From the NCBI RefSeq assembly GCF_014352935.1, contig NZ_CP060694.1:1426001-1490000 (forward strand): a DNA stretch of 64,000 nt. Reading direction: 5' to 3'. The translations under genes and the position numbers were made by a program. Every line of letters begins with the position of its first letter. Positions within the stretch are counted from its first letter, which is position 1. Source of the DNA: Aliarcobacter cryaerophilus (GTDB taxonomy: Bacteria; Campylobacterota; Campylobacteria; Campylobacterales; Arcobacteraceae). The notes beneath the pieces were generated by a model, which was not told the origin of the DNA, did not search any database, and saw only the letters and a program-made list of their open reading frames with translations. Positions 35,771 through 45,271 of this stretch are shown here, piece by piece.

Positions 35771-36386
35771 AAAAATTTCAAACTACTTTAATAAAAAAAA
35801 ATTAAAAGATAAAAAATATAGTTTTTTATTTGATAAACATTTAGAAAATGAGTATGTTTGTTTTGATTGTGAAACAACTGGACTAGATCCAAAAATTGAT
35901 GATATTATCTCTATTGGTGCTGTGATTATAAAAAATAATACAATAGTCTCAAGTAAAAAGTTTGTAAGATATATTAAACCTAAAAACTGCTCTTTAGATG
36001 AAAAATCAATAAAAATACACCATATACGAGAGTGTGATTTAGAAAATGGATGTGAAATTGATGATGTTATTTTAGAGTTTTTAGAGTTTATAGGAAATAG
36101 AACTTTAGTTGGATATTTTTTAGATTTTGACAAAAATATGATAAATAAATACCTAAAACCACTATTGGGAATAACTCTACCAAATAGAAGTATAGAGGTA
36201 TCTGAGATTTATCATGATTTTAAAATTGAGTTAATCCCTCAAAGCTTTATAGATTTAAAATTTAAAACTATAGTAAATGATTTAGATATTCCAGAATTTG
36301 GAAATCACGACTCTTTTAATGATGCAATAATGACTGCAATGATATTTTTAAAACTAAAAAATCATCCAAATGTAAAAATAAAATAA
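35763..36386 (+). CDS. DEDDh 3'-5' exonuclease, DnaQ-like, copy B
   Basis: 207 residues, parallel to copy A: Exo I CFDCETTGLDPK, Exo II YFLDFDKNMI, Exo III GNHDSFNDAIMTAMIF. All metal ligands are present. The start overlaps the preceding nucleotidyltransferase gene by 8 bases, and the next gene (CDF-like) starts 2 bases after its stop. The repeated pairing with DUF294 proteins is the main clue to its role. Confidence 0.85.
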   Translation: MFKKISNYFNKKKLKDKKYSFLFDKHLENEYVCFDCETTGLDPKIDDIISIGAVIIKNNTIVSSKKFVRYIKPKNCSLDEKSIKIHHIRECDLENGCEIDDVILEFLEFIGNRTLVGYFLDFDKNMINKYLKPLLGITLPNRSIEVSEIYHDFKIELIPQSFIDLKFKTIVNDLDIPEFGNHDSFNDAIMTAMIFLKLKNHPNVKIK

Positions 36387-36388
36387 AT

Positions 36389-37330
36389 ATGAATTTATCA
36401 AAATTTAAATCAGAAAAAGAGATACTAAAACTCTCTATATTTACCACAATTTTTTTAGCAATTCTTGGTTTGATTTTTGGTCTACTAGCTAGTTCTGCAA
36501 CTATTATTTTTGATAGTATTTATGGAATGATAGATGCTTTAATGACTGTTTTAGCACTTGTTGTTGCAAAATTAATTACATCTTCAACTTCAAAAGATAT
36601 TGTCTCAAATAGACTTGAAAAACATTTTACAATGGGCTTTTGGCACCTTGAACCAATTGTTTTAGGAGTAAATGGAATACTTTTAATAGGTGCTTCAATT
36701 TATGCTTTTATAAATGCAATTGATAGTATTTTACTTGGAGGAAGAGAGATAATCTTTTCATATGCAATTATTATAACTGCTATTTCTATTGTAGTTGAGA
36801 TTACTTTGGGAGTTTTTATAAGAAAAGCAAATAAAGATATTAATTCTGAATTTTTAAAATTAGACTCTATTAGTTGGTTGATTTCAGCTTCCATGTCTTT
36901 TGCTTATCTTATAGCTTTTGGTTTTGGATACTTTGTAAAAGATGGAGAACTTTCTTGGATTACACCATTTATTGATCCATTTATACTAATTTTTGTATCA
37001 ATTTTGGTAATTCCAATGCCTTTTAAAACTGTTAAACAAGCACTTGCAGATATTTTGCTTGTAACTCCATCTTCTTTAAAAAATCATGTTGATATTGTTG
37101 CAAAAAATATTGTAAATAAATATAAATTTGACTCTTTTAGAGCCTATGTTGCAAGAGTTGGTAGAGGGAGACAGATTGAACTTTATTTTATAGTTCCAAA
37201 AAGCTGGCCAGCAAAAAGACTTGAAGAGTGGGATATGCTTCGTGATGAGATAGAGAAAGATTTAGGAAAAGAGGATCCAAATCTTTGGCTTACAATAGTT
37301 TTCACAACTGATTTTGAGTGGGCAGAATAA
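36389..37330 (+). CDS. Cation diffusion facilitator family transporter
   Basis: 313 residues with about six membrane helices in the first 215, then a cytoplasmic ferredoxin-like domain (about 230-313; RAYVARVGRGRQIELYFIVP). The helix-2 metal site region reads FDSIYGMIDAL, with aspartates at the spacing of CDF metal ligands; helix 5 has LDSISWLISA. CDF proteins export divalent metals (Zn, Fe, Co, Mn). This one belongs to a branch with weaker metal motifs, so the substrate is uncertain. Tightly packed behind exonuclease B, probably by operon capture. Confidence 0.75.
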   Translation: MNLSKFKSEKEILKLSIFTTIFLAILGLIFGLLASSATIIFDSIYGMIDALMTVLALVVAKLITSSTSKDIVSNRLEKHFTMGFWHLEPIVLGVNGILLIGASIYAFINAIDSILLGGREIIFSYAIIITAISIVVEITLGVFIRKANKDINSEFLKLDSISWLISASMSFAYLIAFGFGYFVKDGELSWITPFIDPFILIFVSILVIPMPFKTVKQALADILLVTPSSLKNHVDIVAKNIVNKYKFDSFRAYVARVGRGRQIELYFIVPKSWPAKRLEEWDMLRDEIEKDLGKEDPNLWLTIVFTTDFEWAE

Positions 37331-37412
37331 AAAAATTATTTAAGTTTTAATTAGATATTATTTCAAAAAGTTAATTATAAATTTTAATATAAATTTAAGA
37401 AAAAGGATAGAA

Positions 37413-38603
37413 ATGTTGATTTTCGTTTTAAATGCAGGATCTTCTTCACTAAAATATCAATTAATTGATATAAAGTCTAAAGAGCTAAAAGCTAGTGGTT
37501 TAGTTGAGAGAATTGGAATTGATGGAATACTAAAGCATGAAATTGGAGAGAATAAAAAACTTACTTTTGAACTTCCAATTCCTACACACAAAGAGGCAAT
37601 TGAGTTAGTTCTTAGAATTTTAACAAACAATGAAACAAAAGTTATAAACTCTATTGATGAGATAAAAGCTATTGGACATAGAGTTGTTCATGGTGGAGAG
37701 TATTTTAAAGGCTCTGCTATTGTTGATGATGAAGTAATTAGAAAAATTGAAGAACTAATTCCTCTAGCTCCTTTGCATAATCCTGCAAATATTTTAGGAG
37801 TAAAAATTTGTAAAGATTTAATGCCAAAAGTTCCAAATGTAGTAACTTTTGATACAGCATTCCATCAAACTATGCCAATGGAAAACTTCTTATATGCAGT
37901 TCCTTATGCTGATTATACAGAGCATCACTTAAGAAAATATGGATTTCATGGAACAAGCCACTACTATGTATCGCAAGAGGCTATTAAGCTTTTAAATAAA
38001 AAAGATAGCAAAGTTATAGTTTGTCATCTTGGAAATGGATCATCTGTTTGTGCTGTTAAAGATGGAAAATCAATTAGTACTTCTATGGGTCTTACTCCAC
38101 TTGAAGGTTTAGTAATGGGTACAAGAAGTGGAGATATTGATGCTGGTGTTATTCCATATTTAATGGAGAAAAAAGGTTTAAATCATATTCAAATTCTTGA
38201 TTACTTAAATAAGAAATCAGGGATTCTTGGAGTTTCTGGAGTTAGTTCAGATTTAAGAGAGGTTATAAAAGCTTCTAATGATGGAGATAAAAGATCTAAA
38301 ATAGCAATTACTATGTTATGTGATAGAATCAAAAAATATCTTTGCTCTTATGCAGGACTTATGCATGGAGTTGATGCTATTTGCTTTACTGCTGGAATTG
38401 GAGAAAACTCTGATTTAATTAGAGAAAAAGTTTGTGAAGGTTTAGAGTTTATGGGAATTGAGATTGACAAAGATAAAAACTCAAAAAGAGAGAAAGGAAA
38501 TAGAGAGATAAATACAAAAAACTCTAAAACAAAAATCTTTGTAATTCCTACAAATGAAGAATTAGTAATAGCAACAGATACTTATAATTTACTAAAAAAG
38601 TAA
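37413..38603 (+). CDS. ackA: Acetate kinase, copy 1
   Basis: Interconverts acetate + ATP and acetyl phosphate + ADP. 396 residues with the family signatures VLNAGSSSLKYQL (3-17 region), DTAFHQTMP, YGFHGTSH (substrate loop) and GNGSSVCAVKDGKS plus TAGIGENS near the C-terminus. The ATG has AAAAAGGATAGAA upstream. A terminator follows, separating it from pta. It is clearly paralogous to the second acetate kinase 1.2 kb further on. Confidence 0.95.
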   Translation: MLIFVLNAGSSSLKYQLIDIKSKELKASGLVERIGIDGILKHEIGENKKLTFELPIPTHKEAIELVLRILTNNETKVINSIDEIKAIGHRVVHGGEYFKGSAIVDDEVIRKIEELIPLAPLHNPANILGVKICKDLMPKVPNVVTFDTAFHQTMPMENFLYAVPYADYTEHHLRKYGFHGTSHYYVSQEAIKLLNKKDSKVIVCHLGNGSSVCAVKDGKSISTSMGLTPLEGLVMGTRSGDIDAGVIPYLMEKKGLNHIQILDYLNKKSGILGVSGVSSDLREVIKASNDGDKRSKIAITMLCDRIKKYLCSYAGLMHGVDAICFTAGIGENSDLIREKVCEGLEFMGIEIDKDKNSKREKGNREINTKNSKTKIFVIPTNEELVIATDTYNLLKK

Positions 38604-38617
38604 AAATTTATAAAAAT

Positions 38618-38670
38618 AAAAAGAGCAAACTTGTAGAATTTACTCAAAAGTGCTCTTTTTGTTTTATTTT
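38618..38670 (+). terminator. Terminator after acetate kinase copy 1
   Basis: AAAAAGAGCA (38618-38627) pairs with TGCTCTTTTT (38651-38660), 10 bp with a 23-base loop that can pair further (ACTT/AAGT), followed by a T-rich stretch. It splits ackA copy 1 from pta-ackA copy 2. Confidence 0.75.
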
Positions 38671-38786
38671 TTCACTTTTTAAACACTCTCAAAGCCCACA
38701 ATCATCGCTTTTATTTGCTACTTTAATGCTATTTTTTTTCATTATAATTTTCGTTATATTTGAAAAAAGAAAGGATTGGTTACATC

Positions 38787-39782
38787 ATGGATTTAATTGA
38801 TAATATCAAAGAAAAAGCTAAAAAAAATTTAAGAACTATTGTTCTTCCAGAGTCTGAAGATGAAAGAGTTTTAAAGGCAACTGAAATAGTTTTAAAAGAC
38901 AAAACTGCGAAAATTATCCTTATTGGGAATGAAGAAACAATAAAAGCTGATGCTACAAAATATGGTGCAAATATTTCAGGAGCAACTATTATTGATCCTT
39001 CAAAATGTGCAAATCTTGATAAATATGTTGATGAATTGGTTGAACTTAGAAAAAGTAAAAATCTTTCAAGAGATGAAGCTAAAAAACTAATGCTTACAGA
39101 ACCTAGATTTTTTGGTTGTATGATGGTTAGACTAGGAGATGCAGATGGATTAGTTGCTGGTTCAAACTCTCCAACTTCTGATGTTTTAAGAGCTGCAATT
39201 CAAGTAATCAAAACAGCTCCTGGTATAAATACAGTTTCATCTGCATTTATTATGGAAACAGCTGATGGTAAATTTGGAGATAATGGTCTAATATTATTTG
39301 CAGATTGTGCTGTTATTCCAGATCCAAATGCTGAGCAATTAGCAGATATTGCTAGTGCAACTGCTGCTACAGCTTCTAGTGTTGTAGGTCTAGAGCCTAG
39401 AGTTGCTATGTTATCTTTTTCTACAAAAGGTAGTGCATCGCATCCGATGGTAGATAAAGTTACAACTGCTTGTCAAATTCTAAAAGATAGAGATGTAAAA
39501 TTTGCATTTGATGGAGAACTTCAAGCTGATGCTGCAATAGTTGCAAGTGTTGGTATAAAAAAAGCTCCTGACTCAAAAGTTGCGGGAAAAGCAAATATTT
39601 TAGTATTCCCTGATTTACAAGCTGGAAATATTGGATATAAACTTGTTCAAAGATTTGCAGGAGCAGAAGCTCACGGACCAATTATTCAAGGTTTAAATAA
39701 ACCTGTAAATGACCTTTCAAGAGGTTGTTCTGTTGAGGATATTTCAAACTTAGTAGCTATCACAGCAACTCAAATTAAATAA
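38787..39782 (+). CDS. pta: Phosphate acetyltransferase
   Basis: Transfers acetyl between CoA and phosphate. The single-domain short form (331 residues from the ATG 38787) without the N-terminal P-loop regions of the E. coli enzyme. Signatures: RTIVLPESEDERVLKA, GLVAGSNSPTSDVLRAAI, FADCAVIPDPNAEQLADIA and SFSTKGSASHP. The ATG follows AAAGGATTGGTTACATC; an in-frame TTG 27 bases upstream lies before the Shine-Dalgarno and is not used. ackA copy 2 begins 29 bases after the stop, so the two form one operon. Confidence 0.94.
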   Translation: MDLIDNIKEKAKKNLRTIVLPESEDERVLKATEIVLKDKTAKIILIGNEETIKADATKYGANISGATIIDPSKCANLDKYVDELVELRKSKNLSRDEAKKLMLTEPRFFGCMMVRLGDADGLVAGSNSPTSDVLRAAIQVIKTAPGINTVSSAFIMETADGKFGDNGLILFADCAVIPDPNAEQLADIASATAATASSVVGLEPRVAMLSFSTKGSASHPMVDKVTTACQILKDRDVKFAFDGELQADAAIVASVGIKKAPDSKVAGKANILVFPDLQAGNIGYKLVQRFAGAEAHGPIIQGLNKPVNDLSRGCSVEDISNLVAITATQIK

Positions 39783-39811
39783 TAAATTAAATTTCAAAAA
39801 AGGATTAGTAA

Positions 39812-41011
39812 ATGTTAGTTTTCGTATTAAATGCAGGAAGTTCATCTTTAAAATATCAATTAATGAACCCTGTTACAAAAAAAGTTTTAGCTTCAGGAAT
39901 TTGTGAAAGAATTGGAATTGATGGTGTTTTAAAACATGAATATAATGATGGGAAAAAGTTAGTTTTAAATGAAGCAATGCCAACGCATAAAGAGGCTATA
40001 AATGCTGTTTTAACAACACTAACAAGTGGTGAGGGAAAAGTTATTGAATCTACAAATGACATTGAAGCTATTGGACATAGAACTGTTCACGGTGGAGAAG
40101 AGTTTGCAAGTTCTGTTTTAATTACTCAAGAAGTTATTGAAACTATGAAGAGATTATCTCCATTAGCACCTTTACATAATCCTGCAAACATTTTAGGAAT
40201 TGAAATTTGTCAAGAATTAATGCCAGGAAAACCAAATGTTGGTGTATTTGATACAGCATTCCACCAAACAATGCCTGATTATGCTTATATGTATGCCTTA
40301 CCATATGAAATGTATACAAAACATGGAATTAGAAAATATGGTTTTCATGGAACTAGCCACTATTTTGTTTCAAATGAAGCAAGAACAATGTTAGAGAAAA
40401 AACACAATACTAGAATTATTGTTTGTCACCTAGGAAATGGTTCATCTGTAAGTGCAGTTTTTGATGGAAAATGTATTGATACATCAATGGGATTAACTCC
40501 TATTCAAGGTCTTATGATGGGTACAAGAGTTGGAGATATTGGTGCTGGAGCTATTCAATATATGATGAAACAAGAGAACAAAGATATTGATGAAGTTCTT
40601 GATATTATGAATAAAAAATCTGGAATTTTAGGAATTTCAGGAAAATCATCTGATTTAAGAGAAGTTTTAGATGGTATGGCAAATGGTGATGATAGATGTA
40701 GACTTGCTATTGATATGGTTGCATATAAAATTAAATCTTATGTTGGAGCTTATGTTGCAGCATTAAATGGTATTGATGCACTTTGCTTTACAGGTGGAAT
40801 TGGTGAAAATGCCTCTTTAATTAGAGAAAAAGTTTGTGCAGGTCTTGATGCAATGGGGCTTGTAATTGATCCAACTAAAAATAACAAAAGATCAAGTGAA
40901 GCAAGAGATATCTCTACAAATGCATCACCTGCTAGAATATTTGTAATTCCAACTCAAGAAGAGTATGTAATTGCAAATGATACTTATAATATAGTTTCTA
41001 AAGGAAGATAA
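39812..41011 (+). CDS. ackA: Acetate kinase, copy 2
   Basis: 399 residues, with VLNAGSSSLKYQL, DTAFHQTMP, YGFHGTSH, GNGSSVSAVFDGK and TGGIGENAS. All catalytic residues typical of AckA are present, as in copy 1. It follows pta closely and ends in a strong terminator. Two complete acetate kinases around one pta suggest separate regulation or different preferred substrates (acetate or propionate). Confidence 0.95.
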   Translation: MLVFVLNAGSSSLKYQLMNPVTKKVLASGICERIGIDGVLKHEYNDGKKLVLNEAMPTHKEAINAVLTTLTSGEGKVIESTNDIEAIGHRTVHGGEEFASSVLITQEVIETMKRLSPLAPLHNPANILGIEICQELMPGKPNVGVFDTAFHQTMPDYAYMYALPYEMYTKHGIRKYGFHGTSHYFVSNEARTMLEKKHNTRIIVCHLGNGSSVSAVFDGKCIDTSMGLTPIQGLMMGTRVGDIGAGAIQYMMKQENKDIDEVLDIMNKKSGILGISGKSSDLREVLDGMANGDDRCRLAIDMVAYKIKSYVGAYVAALNGIDALCFTGGIGENASLIREKVCAGLDAMGLVIDPTKNNKRSSEARDISTNASPARIFVIPTQEEYVIANDTYNIVSKGR

Positions 41012-41012
41012 T

Positions 41013-41040
41013 TTAAAAGGCGAAATTTTCGCCTTTTAAT
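41013..41040 (+). terminator. Terminator between ackA copy 2 and sppA
   Basis: TTAAAAGGCGAAA-T-TTTCGCCTTTTAA: 13-base arms, with the real loop probably AAATTTT. Symmetric, so it serves both convergent genes. Confidence 0.9.
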
Positions 41041-41046
41041 AAAATT

Positions 41047-41931
41047 TTAATATGCTTTTAAACTGCTAGAAAAACTCATAACAACTTTTGAAATAGCTTG
41101 ACTCATAAGTTTGTCCATAAATTTTTCAAATTTATCCTCTTTTTTCCAAATAGGTTTTTCAACTTTTGATAACTCTATTAAACTATATTTTGCAAAATTA
41201 AGTGTTGCAACTTCGTCTACAAGTCCAACATCTTTTGCTTGATATGCTGTAAATATTTTTGCATCCGCAAAACTTGTATGTTTTTTAATATCTAATTTTC
41301 TAGCGTCTGCAACATCGCTTATAAACATATTATATGTACTATTTATAACACCTTGGAGCTCTTGTTCCTCATCGTTTGTCCATTTTCTTGTAAATGTTCC
41401 CGATTCTTTATATTTTCCAGCTTTTATAGTTTGAGAACTAATTCCAATATTTTCTAATAATTTACTAGCTTCAAAACCTTGCATAATAACACCGATAGAG
41501 CCAACAATACTTCCAGGATTTGCAATAATTTTATCGGCCCAAATAGAAGCATAGTAACTACCGCTTGCAATTGTTCCACTTGCATATGCAACAACTGGTT
41601 TTTTCATACTCAACTCTTTTATTGCATAAGCTATCTCAACAGAAGGTGCAACAGCACCTCCTGGACTATCTATTACAAATAAAACACCTTTTATATTAGA
41701 ATCATTTGAAGCTCTTTCTATATCTTCTAGTACTTTTGAAGGATCAATTATCTGTCCTATTAAATCAATCTTTTGTAGGTTTGCATTATATTTTGCAATT
41801 GTTTCATCTTCAGCTGTACTAAAAAATATAAAATATACAATAGTTAAAAAAACTATTGTTTTAAAATATTTTGTAATAAAATCTAAAAACCAAACAACTG
41901 GTAAAAATAGTTTTTTTAAAAAATCAAACAA
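41047..41931 (-). CDS. sppA: Signal peptide peptidase SppA, short form
   Basis: 294-residue inner-membrane serine protease that degrades cleaved signal peptides. One N-terminal membrane helix (about 8-40) precedes a single protease S49 domain. FVIDSPGGAV, the lysine of MKKPVVAYASG and the serine in TIASGSYYAS and PGSIVGSIGV are the conserved core. The TTG start has a strong GGAGGAGAG Shine-Dalgarno within the end of the upstream gene, overlapping it by 8 bases. Confidence 0.9.
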   Translation of the reverse strand: MFDFLKKLFLPVVWFLDFITKYFKTIVFLTIVYFIFFSTAEDETIAKYNANLQKIDLIGQIIDPSKVLEDIERASNDSNIKGVLFVIDSPGGAVAPSVEIAYAIKELSMKKPVVAYASGTIASGSYYASIWADKIIANPGSIVGSIGVIMQGFEASKLLENIGISSQTIKAGKYKESGTFTRKWTNDEEQELQGVINSTYNMFISDVADARKLDIKKHTSFADAKIFTAYQAKDVGLVDEVATLNFAKYSLIELSKVEKPIWKKEDKFEKFMDKLMSQAISKVVMSFSSSLKAY

Positions 41932-43147
41932 ACTCTCCTCCTATCACAATTTTATCTACATATTTTGTATGCAAAATAATCTGCATATAAATATCTTCAA
42001 CTTCTTCAATCTTGTCTGGTAAACAAAAACCTATAATATCAGCATCAAAATCTTTTATTAAACTACCTTTTTTAACTCCTAAAGCTTTGGCTCCATTTAC
42101 AGTTGCAGCATTTAACAAAGTTTTTGAAAACTTTATTATATTTCTTTCGTAGTGAGTATAAAGTGCAACTCTTAGCTCATCAAACATACTTAATGAATTA
42201 TTTGAACTTAAACCATCTGTTCCTATGCTAAAAGGAATATTTCCTAGACTCTCTAAATTTAATCTACTATTATTTAAAAATCTATTTGAACTAACACAAT
42301 GATTTATAGTTGCTTTTAACTCTTTTATCTTACTAAAATCTTCATTACTTGCTTCTACACAATGAGTAAAAGATAGATTTTTTATACCCTTAAAAAGGTT
42401 TAAAAACTCCAAAGGTTTTGTTGTTGCTTTCTCTTGATTTAAAAAATTTTTGAAAAAATCTAAAAAACTACCCTCATCTTTATTTAACCAATCTTTTTCA
42501 TCTTTTGATTCTAAAAAATGAGAAGTAACTGGAAGATTTTGATCTTTAGCAATATTTAAAACTTCACGAACTAAAAATGGATGAACAGAGTATGGTGAAT
42601 GTATTGCAATACCTGTTTGAAATCTTTTACTATTATGCTTTTGAGCATCTTTTAATCTTGCTTTAAAATCAGTAAATAAAGTATCAATCATATCTGCTTT
42701 TGAACCAATTACTTCACAAAAAAAGATTTTATTAATTGGAGATTTTAAACAAGCTTCTAAATCAAAAGAGTAAGATGATATAGCACCTATAGTTGTAGTT
42801 CCTGTTTTTAAAAGTTTTTTTAGCTCTTGAGTTATCAAAGATGTTTTAGCTTTATCAATAAGTTTTTCTCTATGTTTTATAACAGAATTTAACCAAGAGT
42901 AAAAACTACCATATTTTAAAGTTGTTTTATTTGCACTAAATTCAAGATGAATATGTGAGTTTATAAGTCCTGGCATTAAAACAGAGTTTTCTCCAAGACT
43001 TACAATTTCAATATTTGGATATTTTTTTATAGTAATATCATAACTTGCAAGCTCAATAATTTTTTCATCAAAAACAATACAACCATCTTTTAAAATAGTA
43101 AAGTTTTCATCAAATGTAAGGATATAAGAAGCAGTTAATATTTTCAT
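41924..43147 (-). CDS. Amidohydrolase, probable aminofutalosine deaminase
   Basis: 407-residue metal-dependent hydrolase of the amidohydrolase superfamily. Metal and catalytic motifs: INSHIHLEFSA (H-x-H), TSHFLESKDE, SFTHCVE and IGTDGLSSN (the final aspartate). It resembles the HP0267-type proteins of Helicobacter and Campylobacter that deaminate 6-amino-6-deoxyfutalosine in the futalosine menaquinone pathway; the aroQ - deaminase - sppA order is also seen in that group. The ATG start lies 6 bases after the aroQ stop. The specific substrate is by family, not by experiment. Confidence 0.8.
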   Translation of the reverse strand: MKILTASYILTFDENFTILKDGCIVFDEKIIELASYDITIKKYPNIEIVSLGENSVLMPGLINSHIHLEFSANKTTLKYGSFYSWLNSVIKHREKLIDKAKTSLITQELKKLLKTGTTTIGAISSYSFDLEACLKSPINKIFFCEVIGSKADMIDTLFTDFKARLKDAQKHNSKRFQTGIAIHSPYSVHPFLVREVLNIAKDQNLPVTSHFLESKDEKDWLNKDEGSFLDFFKNFLNQEKATTKPLEFLNLFKGIKNLSFTHCVEASNEDFSKIKELKATINHCVSSNRFLNNSRLNLESLGNIPFSIGTDGLSSNNSLSMFDELRVALYTHYERNIIKFSKTLLNAATVNGAKALGVKKGSLIKDFDADIIGFCLPDKIEEVEDIYMQIILHTKYVDKIVIGGEFV

Positions 43148-43153
43148 AAGAGA

Positions 43154-43651
43154 TTATTTATTCTCTTCTTGTGTTTGTGCTTGTATTTGAGCATTTCTTG
43201 CATCATTTAAAGCTTTTAATTCATTTAACATTTGAATTAAAGAGATAAGTCCCAAATGATAACCAAACCCACCAAATCCAGTAATTACTCCTGTACTAGA
43301 ACCTGCTGTAATAGATTTTTGTCTAAACTCTTCTCTTTTATAAATATTTGAAATATGAACCTCAACAACAGGCATATTAACAGCTGCTAAAGCATCTCTA
43401 ATTGCTATTGAAGTGTGCGAATATGCAGCTGGATTTATCATAATTCCATCAACTGTCCCTAAGCACTCTTGAATTCTATCAACTATTTCTCCTTCAAAAT
43501 TTGATTGAAAAAACTCAATTTCAACTCCATTTTGATCAGCTGCATTTTGAAGTTGAGCATGAATTTGCTCTAAAGTTACTCCTCCGTAAATATGTTGCTC
43601 TCTAACTCCTAACATATTTAAGTTTGGTCCTTGTATTACTGCTATTTTCAT
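43154..43651 (-). CDS. aroQ: 3-dehydroquinate dehydratase, type II
   Basis: Third step of the shikimate pathway. 165 residues from the ATG at 43651, which has AAAGGAATATAATA upstream and starts the domain exactly ([18 protein letters not shown]). An open frame extends 24 codons further upstream but is not plausible. Catalytic motifs: QGPNLNMLG, the arginine loop [26 protein letters not shown] and [15 protein letters not shown]. Short acidic/Q-rich tail. Confidence 0.94.
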   Translation of the reverse strand: MKIAVIQGPNLNMLGVREQHIYGGVTLEQIHAQLQNAADQNGVEIEFFQSNFEGEIVDRIQECLGTVDGIMINPAAYSHTSIAIRDALAAVNMPVVEVHISNIYKREEFRQKSITAGSSTGVITGFGGFGYHLGLISLIQMLNELKALNDARNAQIQAQTQEENK

Positions 43652-43728
43652 TATTATATTCCTTTTATAAAATTTAGGTAAGATTATAATCAAATTTTTG
43701 TTAAAAAACCCAAAAAAAGGCAATCTTA

Positions 43729-44754
43729 GTGGATAACTTTATTTTAAAAAATGAGAATGCAATATATTATGAATGTAACTTTTCTTGTGATAATGTAATT
43801 TTTTTAAGTTTAGGAAGTGAGAATTTTTTTATTACAGATGCTAGATATACAATTGAAGCAAAAGAGTATGCTAAGAATTGTGAAGTTATTGAAAGTGCTA
43901 ATCTAATTGATAGTGCTAAAGAGATTTTGAAAAAAAATAGTATCAAATCTATAACTTTTGATCCAAATGATTTTACTTTTTTTGAGTACAAAAACATGGT
44001 AAAAGATTTAGATATAGAGTTTGTTGAAGAGATAAATTTTTCAAAAACAAAAAGATTAATAAAAAGTGATTATGAGATAAAACTTCTTAAAAAAGCATCA
44101 TCTTTAGGAAAAGATGGTTTTAAAGAGTTTGCAAAATATATTAAAAATAGTGGATTTAAAAAGAGTGAAAAAGAGCTATATTTTAATTCTTACAAATTTA
44201 TGAGTAAAAAAGGAGAGCTTGAAACCTCTTTTAATCCAATTGTTGCAATAAATGAAAATGCAGCAAAACCTCACGCACTCCCTACAAACAAAAGATTAAA
44301 AAAAGATGATTTAATTTTAGTTGATGCAGGAGTTAAATATAAAAGATATTGTTCTGATAGAACTTGTACTAGTGTTGCTGATTTTGATAACTTTAATTTT
44401 GAAAGAAAGCAAACTTTTAAAAATAAAAAGCATCAAAAAATTTATGACATTGTATTAAAAGCTCAAGAAAAATGCATAAAAGAGGCAAGAGCTGGAATGA
44501 AAGCTTGTGAAATTGATAAGATTGCTAGAGATTTTATCTCTCAAGCTGGTTATGGAAAATATTTTGTGCATAGCACTGGGCATGGTGTTGGACTTGATAT
44601 TCATGAATTTCCAAATATAAATAGTAAAAATGAGCTTATAATTGAAGAGAATATGGTATTTACAGTAGAACCTGGAATTTATATTCCAAATGAGTTTGGT
44701 GTAAGAATTGAAGATACAGTTTATATAAAAAATAGTAAAGCTGAAATTTTATAA
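43729..44754 (+). CDS. Xaa-Pro aminopeptidase (M24 family)
   Basis: 341-residue metallopeptidase removing residues before proline. N-terminal creatinase-like domain (about 1-115), then the pita-bread domain with the five metal ligands: [15 protein letters not shown] (D...D), [13 protein letters not shown] (H), [11 protein letters not shown] (E) and [10 protein letters not shown] (E). The GTG start at 43729 is preceded by AAAAAAGG at good spacing. Divergent from aroQ, followed closely by folK. PepP or PepQ subfamily not decided. Confidence 0.88.
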   Translation: MDNFILKNENAIYYECNFSCDNVIFLSLGSENFFITDARYTIEAKEYAKNCEVIESANLIDSAKEILKKNSIKSITFDPNDFTFFEYKNMVKDLDIEFVEEINFSKTKRLIKSDYEIKLLKKASSLGKDGFKEFAKYIKNSGFKKSEKELYFNSYKFMSKKGELETSFNPIVAINENAAKPHALPTNKRLKKDDLILVDAGVKYKRYCSDRTCTSVADFDNFNFERKQTFKNKKHQKIYDIVLKAQEKCIKEARAGMKACEIDKIARDFISQAGYGKYFVHSTGHGVGLDIHEFPNINSKNELIIEENMVFTVEPGIYIPNEFGVRIEDTVYIKNSKAEIL

Positions 44755-44772
44755 ATACAAAAAGAGAGAAAT

Positions 44773-45249
44773 TTGAAAAAAAAATTATCCCCTAGTTTAA
44801 CACTTTTTTATACACCAAATTTTCCAAAAATTTTCAATATTAGTTCAAACAAAAAATATAGTGTAACTATTGGAGTTGGGGGAAATATTGGAGATACAAA
44901 AAAAATATTTGATAAATTAATCTTATGTTTAAAAAAAGATTCAAGATTTACTTTACTTAAAACTTCCCCTCTTTTAAGAAATCCTCCCTTTGGTTTTTTA
45001 GAACAAAGTGATTTTTTAAATGGTATAATTCGTCTTCAAACAGATCTTTGTGCATTTGAGTTTTTACAAGCTATGCAAAGATATGAAAAAAAATTTGGAA
45101 GAAAGCGATCCTTTCAAGATGCGCCTAGAACCTTAGATATAGATATTATATTTTTTGATAAAAAAAAGATAAACTCAAAAAATTTAATTATACCTCACAA
45201 AAATTGGGCAAATAGAGAATCTGTGATTATTCCTTTAAAATACACATAA
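44773..45249 (+). CDS. folK: HPPK, folate biosynthesis pyrophosphokinase
   Basis: 158 residues. Transfers pyrophosphate from ATP to 6-hydroxymethyl-dihydropterin. The family signatures are GVGGNIGDTKKIF, LLRNPPFGFLEQSDFLNG and the catalytic RKRSFQDAPRTLDIDIIFF, given in parts. The N-terminus carries about 30 residues more than the shortest HPPKs. TTG start at 44773 with AAAGAGAGAA before it. It lies between pepP-like and mnmA genes with short spacers. Confidence 0.9.
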   Translation: MKKKLSPSLTLFYTPNFPKIFNISSNKKYSVTIGVGGNIGDTKKIFDKLILCLKKDSRFTLLKTSPLLRNPPFGFLEQSDFLNGIIRLQTDLCAFEFLQAMQRYEKKFGRKRSFQDAPRTLDIDIIFFDKKKINSKNLIIPHKNWANRESVIIPLKYT

Positions 45250-45271
45250 AAAACTTTTTAAAGGTAAAAAA

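Noticed and set aside
43652-43723. Longer aroQ N-terminus
   Set aside because: The domain and the Shine-Dalgarno place the start at 43651; the extension has no family match and runs into the promoter region.
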